A stretch of 64,000 bases of DNA from Panagrolaimus kolymaensis (lineage: Eukaryota > Nematoda > Chromadorea > Rhabditida > Panagrolaimidae). The notes beneath the pieces are model-generated. The model did no database searches, was not told the origin of the DNA, and saw only the letters and a list, made by a program, of their open reading frames with translations. Shown one piece after another: positions 49,048 through 64,000 of this stretch (position 1 is the stretch's first letter; every line of letters starts with the position of its first letter). A program made the position numbers and the translations under genes. The stretch covers positions 546,840-610,839 of the forward strand of contig JAJQJQ010000076.1 of the NCBI GenBank assembly GCA_028622995.1, read 5' to 3'.

Positions 49048-50796
49048 TTTGTTTTTAAAACAAAAAGATCAGTATTTTTTCTTGTTCTTTTTAGATTTTT
49101 TAAAAGAAAACTCTTCTTTTCTTCTTTTAAGTTTTTTCCTTTTTTCAGAAAACCTTATTTTATAATTTCACAATTTTTTTGTGACACTTTAAAAAAAATT
49201 TAATGTTCCGACAAAAAAGTAGACTGACTGAAGCAACTTGAACCTAGTAATACACGTAAAAAAAAGTAAAACTTATTTTATTTTTTCACTTATTATTTTA
49301 ACTCTTCTTCTTTTTTAGCGCCTGAAAAAAATTCTAAACTCAATGAACATAAATTTTATACATACATATGTATACGTATGTACGTCTTTTTAGTGTGTGT
49401 GTATACGTTTGTATTATTTTTTATTTTCCTTTTCATTGGTGTCTGTCTTTTGAGCAGCGTGTTTTTACACATTTTTCTTTCTTTCTTTCGTTTTTTTTCT
49501 TTCCTTTCTTCTTGACGAAAAATTGAATGAATGGGCATAATGCAAAGAAATAAAACCGAAAAAAATGGGACGACAAACACGCTCATATTGTTTCCTCGCT
49601 CGTAAGGGCGTGGTTCTTACACTTTTTTCTTTTCTCTTTCTTATTCTTTTTATTCTCCCAAAAGGATACAACCAACAAACAACCTTAGAAAGGACGATAA
49701 GACGAATGAAAGTTTTTTTCTTCATTTTTGAAGAAGAATAGAAACAAAAAGTTATTGGTTTTGCTGTTTTTTATTTTTCAGCCAAAAAAAATAGAAAAGC
49801 AAATGATGAAGAGGAAAGATAAAAATTATCATCATCAGTGTTTATAAGTTCCTGATGATAAAAAATGATCGGTCGCCCATTTAAAGAAAAAAGTAAAGAG
49901 TCTCAACTAAAGATGATAACAATCTGTCTTTATTGGATCAAATGACTCTCAGACAATCAATAAAAAAAGAAAGAAACGTAAGTTATCGATTTATGAAATG
50001 CGTAACAGGGAAAAATTTTTGGATCATTGACAGATTATATTTTTAAAGTTGAAACAAAAAAGCGACCAACTAAAAATAATTAACCCTTTTTTAATATGAA
50101 AAAGGAAAACGTATAAAACCTTTAAATCGGTATTATTAAAAAAATGAATTCAGGAGCCAAAAATTGGAGCGCCTATATTTATTGTTTTTTTTATCTTTCT
50201 TTATTCATCTGTCAAAATAAGCCACTAAATTTGGATGAATTTCTGTTTGTTCAACTGAAGAAGCAAATAAAAAACAACAAAAAATTAAAAAACCCAAAAT
50301 ATAAATAAAATTTTCTTTTAGCTTTTTCTTTTCCGTTTTTATTTAACTAACCTTTTTTTGTTTTGTTTTTTTTGCCAGACAACAAAAAAGTTCTTTTTAA
50401 ATTATTTATGATTACAGATTTTAAAATTACAATTGTACTTTTAGAAGAACAAAAAAATGGTAGCAACAAATAATAATAGTAAACAAGTAAAGATTCTTCT
50501 TTAAAAAACAGCTCAAAAAAATGATTAGAAAAAAAACAAATTAACAAATAAAATTCGTGCAATTTATGTACAAAAAAGACAAGTATTGTTTTTTGTTGTT
50601 GTGAACACAAAAAAAAAATAAAATCATTTAATTTAAAAAGAAAAAAAGAGAGCATTAAAACAAAAAAAACAATGGAATAATTAATCAAATTTAAAAAAAT
50701 ATGGAATTTTTATGAAGTTAAGTTTAATAGTTTTTGAGAAGAAAATAAAAAACATTAGAAAATTACAAAAACAAAAAAACACGCTTTATTTTTTAT
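49048..50796. other. Intergenic between cmk-1 (upstream) and ccm-2 (downstream)
   Basis: About 1.75 kb on the shared - strand direction. It contains CATA/TATG alternating sequence at 49360-49385 and pyrimidine-rich patches around 49480-49510. The distance is long for a classical nematode operon, so separate promoters are more likely. Confidence 0.45.
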
Positions 50797-60587
<9,791 letters not shown>

Positions 60588-61007
60588 TTATTGTTTGCTT
60601 TTTAATAATTCTTCCACGGTTGTTCCATATCTTCCTACAAAGCCTCGGTCCAATGGAATGAAATCAATAATAAGTTTATCGGGTTTAGCATCGATGGTGG
60701 AAGCAAGGAATTTTGTGATGGCACCAGAAAATTGAACATTAGCAGAGTTATTTAAAATGGCAACAGCTTTCAACTAAAAAATGAATGATTATTTATAAAA
60801 AGCAAATTTCTTTAAAATTCAACATACTTCCAAAATGACAATTCTATCATCAGATTCACCACCCAATCCTAAAGTTTCTTGGTCTTTAACCATAACAAAT
60901 ATATCATTATTTGGTTTATTTAAAGTTTTCGACAAAAAAGATGTAAATTCTTTCAGAAAATTGACATTAGCAATTTTTTGGTTGGTGAATAATTTAACAA
61001 TTGGCAT
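60588..61007 (-). CDS. MIF-family (macrophage migration inhibitory factor-like) protein
   Basis: Two exons, 60828-61007 and 60588-60773, give 121 residues. The protein starts Met-Pro (MPIVKLFTNQ); after Met removal the N-terminal Pro is the catalytic base of MIF tautomerases. The body follows the MIF beta-alpha-beta repeat, including NDIFVMVKDQETLGLGGESD and the C-terminal half with KLIIDFIPLDRGFVGRYGTT. MIF proteins are trimeric cytokine-like tautomerases; nematodes carry several (mif-1 to mif-3). A 3' splice site (ATCTTCAG) lies 4 bases before the ATG, suggesting trans-splicing. The gene is head-to-head with a second MIF gene 862 bases away. The two are only moderately similar, so they are old paralogues. 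Confidence 0.88.
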
Positions 61008-61869
61008 AGCTCTGAAGATAAAAAAGATTTTTGGTGTAAAAAAACAAAATCTTACAAAATTCAATACTTTATAAAACAAATTAAAAATTTGCGTCCTTTT
61101 TGAATGAAATCAATAAACCTTGCAGGAAAATATAAAAATTGTAGTTAAAGCAGCACAAAGAATTTATGTTTATAATGTGGCCAACTTTGTAGTGATCCTT
61201 TTTTGTTTGAATACTCAGACAAATGATGTCATTAAAGTGCATTAACAAATTTTGATTTGAGTTCGAAGCAAAACAGGCAACAAAAAAACTAAATAAAATT
61301 CAAATCCATGAATGATTTTAATGCTTAAAAGCTTCTTTTGCATTATTTAAGTAATTTTACTATAAAAGAAGTAATACATTTTTTATTTAGTTCCAGGATA
61401 AATGCATCCTTGTTTATTTAAACTTAAATACTCGAATTTCTCGACTTGAAAAAAATTTATTTATTTATTTATTTACAAATTACTGGTTGAATAGGAATTG
61501 GAAATTTTTTATTTTTGAATTAAAAACTATATAGTTTCTGTTCTTTTTATAAAACTTGTTTCAAGTTAAACAAAACTCACCATAAATTTTACCTATGTAC
61601 GTTCTGTCGTCATACATAATTGAAAGTGCTTTAATCGCATTCATTATTTAATACAATTTCTTTTCATCTTTTTTTGTAAAATGGAATGATGACTATTTTT
61701 TCAAAAAAAATTGTTTGTTGTAGTCTACAAAAATGATGAGGTGTGGCTTTTTTTTCTCTATAAAAACTGTTGATTTTGTTTCGAATAATATTATTTTATA
61801 TAAAGAGACACTAATTATTTTTTTTTAGAATCAATATTTTTCCCTATCAAAATAAATTTAGCTTGAGCA
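61008..61869. promoter_or_regulatory. Divergent intergenic region of the MIF gene pair
   Basis: 862 bases between two start codons that point away from each other. It is AT-rich with an ATTT simple repeat at 61458-61472 and an orphan acceptor TTTTTTTAG ending 61828, 41 bases before the + strand ATG (candidate spliced-leader site). Promoter elements for both genes must lie here; none matches a motif that I recognise. Confidence 0.45.
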
Positions 61870-62280
61870 ATGCCTTTGGTAACATTAGTAACTAATGTTG
61901 ATGACAGCAAAATTCCACAAGATTTCAATCAAAAATTCACTCAAGCTTTAGCTGATGCAATGCCTGAAAAGCAAGCTGCTTACTTTGCCATTCACGTTAC
62001 TTCTAGTAAACGATTTACTTTTGGTGGAAATTCTGATCCAGCTGCCATGCTTCGAGTAAAAAGCAAAAAAGCCATTATATTTTTGTAATTATGACATTTT
62101 TAGATCGCTGCATTCAATATTTATACACCAGAGAAAAACATCGGTTATTCAAAAGCCATTGGAGGTTTTTTGTCTTCAGCTTTAAACATTCCAGCTGATC
62201 GAATTTTGATTGAATTTTCCGATTTGCCAGCATCTAACGTTGGATTTAACTATTCCACATGTCAAGCTATCATGGATTAA
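61870..62280 (+). CDS. MIF-family protein, second of a divergent pair
   Basis: Exons 61870-62055 and 62104-62280 give 120 residues. It starts Met-Pro (MPLVTLVTNV), providing the N-terminal proline nucleophile. The family pattern continues with FTQALADAMPEKQAAYFAIH, SKRFTFGGNSDPAAM, the second repeat NIGYSKAIGGFLSSALNIPA and RILIEFSDLPASNVGFN. The protein ends TCQAIMD. This spacing matches classical MIF closely and is nearer to it than the - strand neighbour. Each gene has one intron at a comparable position, after about 60 codons, which supports a common origin by inverted duplication. Confidence 0.92.
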
Positions 62281-62421
62281 GGAAAATTTTAAAAACATAT
62301 TAAAATTGTTTGTGATACACCAAAATTTTTTTATTAACCTCTAACTACATTTATTAGGACAATCATTTTTTTTAAACTAAAATATAAATAAAAGCAAAAA
62401 AAATGTCATATTTCATAGTTT

Positions 62422-64000
62422 TTATGGAGCATTAATAATTCGAAGAATATTAGTGTTTCCAGCGCCTTCAATGTGGCCAGTGACAATAATGAGAAAATCA
62501 CCTGTGCGAATAAATCCACGTTCTTTTCCAACAGTAATGCCTAAATTAATTCGCTCATCAACATCCACATCAAAATCAGGATCAGATGCAGCTTTGGGAT
62601 AATGCAACGGGAAAACTCCTCGATAAAGATGAAGTCGGCGAGCAGTTTCAGCATAACGTGATACAGCGATAATTGGCACAGGTGGTCGATAACGTGAACA
62701 ATATTGAGCTGAGCGGCCAGTAGTGGTGACAAGGATGATGGCTGTAGCACAACAAGACACTGCTGCAGAAGTTGCTGCAATAGCTATGGTATTTGCAGTA
62801 TCAGTGGGGCGTGCTGTTGAACGTAAAAGTTCTTCAAAAAATTTAACATGATAAAATGCGGCTTCAGCTTCTTTGCAAATCTAAAAAAAACATAATTTAG
62901 TAAAATTTGCAAGTAAAGATTTAAAATATACATACAAAATGCATAATTTTTAATGCTTCAACAGGATATTCTCCTTTAGCCGTTTCTCCACTAAGCATAA
63001 CACAATCAGCTCCATCTAAAACAGCATTGGCAACATCTCCGCCTTCAGCCCGGGTTGGACGAGGTTTGTGAACCATGGATTCAAGCATTTGAGTTGCACA
63101 AATAACTGATTTTCCAGCCATATTACATTTAGCAATAAGTAATTTTTGGGCAAGGAAAACTTTTTCAGCTGGAATTTCAATTCCAAGATCTCCTCGAGCA
63201 ACCATGACTCCATCACTCTCTTTTATAATTTCATCTGCATTATCTACGCCTTCTTGATTTTCAATTTTTGCAATAATTTTAATATCTTTTCCATCTTCAC
63301 CCATAATTTTTCGAATGGTTCTAATGCCATCAGCGTTTCGAATAAACGATGCAAAAATTATGTCAACTTTCTGAAATTCAAAAAAAGGATGATAACAGTT
63401 TTTTTAAATACTCGAAATCTTACTTGTTCGACACCAAAACGTAAATCTTTAAGATCCTTTTCAGAAACAGCAGGCAAATCAACTGGTGTTCCAGGAAGGT
63501 TGATACCTTTTCTAGACCCAAGCATGCCACCATTTTCAACCGTACAAACTAATGCATCATCACAAATTTCATCAACAACTAATGAAATGAGTCCGTCGTC
63601 AATATAAACTCTTGAACCTTCCTTAACTACTTTAGTAATATTTTTATAATCAACATAAAGACAAGTGGCTGTTCCATGGTCTTCAAAATTAGGATCAGTG
63701 GAAAGTCGAATGGAATTTCCTTTGATTAATTCAACTTCAGCACTGGCGCCCTGGAATGAAAAAAATGTTTATAGCAACATAAATTTTTTTTAGAATTACC
63801 CCTCCTAAAAGTCCTGTTCGAATTTCGGGCCCTTTTGTATCCAAAGCAATGGCAACAATTCGTTGTTCCGAAAAACTTGCAGCTGCTTCTCTAACATTTG
63901 CCATTGTTTCTCGATGATATGCATGATCACCATGAGAGAAATTCATTCGAGCTATATTCATTCCATTTGCAATCATTTCTTGGAGCATTGGAACTGAACT
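62422..64000 (-). CDS. Pyruvate kinase, C-terminal three-quarters (5' end outside window)
   Basis: Exons, right to left: 63800-64000 (open at the edge), 63424-63750, 62936-63370 and 62422-62880. They give 473 residues to the stop, out of about 500-550 for the family. Visible marks are the substrate-binding [20 protein letters not shown], the B-domain, the pyruvate-kinase signature with the catalytic lysine ([17 protein letters not shown]), [52 protein letters not shown], and the C-terminal effector domain with VTTTGRSA. The enzyme makes pyruvate and ATP from phosphoenolpyruvate and ADP, the last step of glycolysis. It is convergent with the + strand MIF gene, with only 141 bases between stops. 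It corresponds to the worm pyk genes; I cannot tell pyk-1 from pyk-2. Confidence 0.96.

Noticed and set aside
49840..49870. Small ATCATCAG/CTGATGAT hairpin
   Set aside because: The stem is about 8 bases, too short and unstable for a microRNA precursor, and common by chance in AT-rich DNA.

Overview
The window is nuclear DNA from a nematode. It is AT-rich, most introns are only 45-100 bases and begin GTAAG/GTATG/GTTAG and end TTTTAG or TTTCAG, and the recognisable genes are those of a worm: PAN+ZP apical-matrix proteins, LPR lipocalins, EGL-4, CMK-1, CCM-2, SMO-1 and SMC-3. I see no bacterial, viral or CRISPR content. All gene models below were assembled by hand from splice sites, and every model closes in phase. 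The species cannot be named from the sequence.

Left part (1-30.5 kb), compact and mostly on the + strand. In order: the 3' end of a ZP-domain membrane protein (1-1956); a spacer with a 355-bp palindromic MITE; a nuclear hormone receptor (5881-7563) whose frame continues in phase for 187 codons past a UGA-CUA stop context; a complete five-PAN + ZP membrane protein of the NOAH type (9037-13327); a PAN-PAN-ZP secreted protein of the LET-653 type (14764-17823); a saposin-like secreted protein on the - strand (18045-18663); SUMO (smo-1, -) head-to-head with SMC3 (smc-3, +); then three tandem secreted lipocalin-related genes (24974-26992, 27723-28741, 29173-30528). Six of these genes (three ZP, three lipocalin) are of classes that build the transient apical extracellular matrix (pre-cuticle) in C. 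elegans, so the region looks like a neighbourhood of matrix genes.

Right part (31.4-64 kb), gene-sparse and mostly on the - strand. It holds the cGMP-dependent protein kinase egl-4 (31379-35843, with two in-phase alternative first exons), ccm-2 (41463-49047, PTB + harmonin-homology domain, with long introns), cmk-1 (50797-52251), a head-to-head pair of MIF-family genes (60588-61007 on - and 61870-62280 on +), and the 3' part of a pyruvate kinase gene running off the right edge (62422-64000, -). Long spacers (35.8-41.5 kb and 52.3-60.6 kb) hold A-rich low-complexity DNA with no coding signal that I can support.

The observations most worth following up are the candidate programmed UGA readthrough in the nuclear receptor, the clustering of apical-matrix genes, the shared smo-1/smc-3 promoter with E2F-like motifs, a GC-AG intron in smc-3, alternative egl-4 starts, the cmk-1/ccm-2 linkage and the divergent MIF pair.
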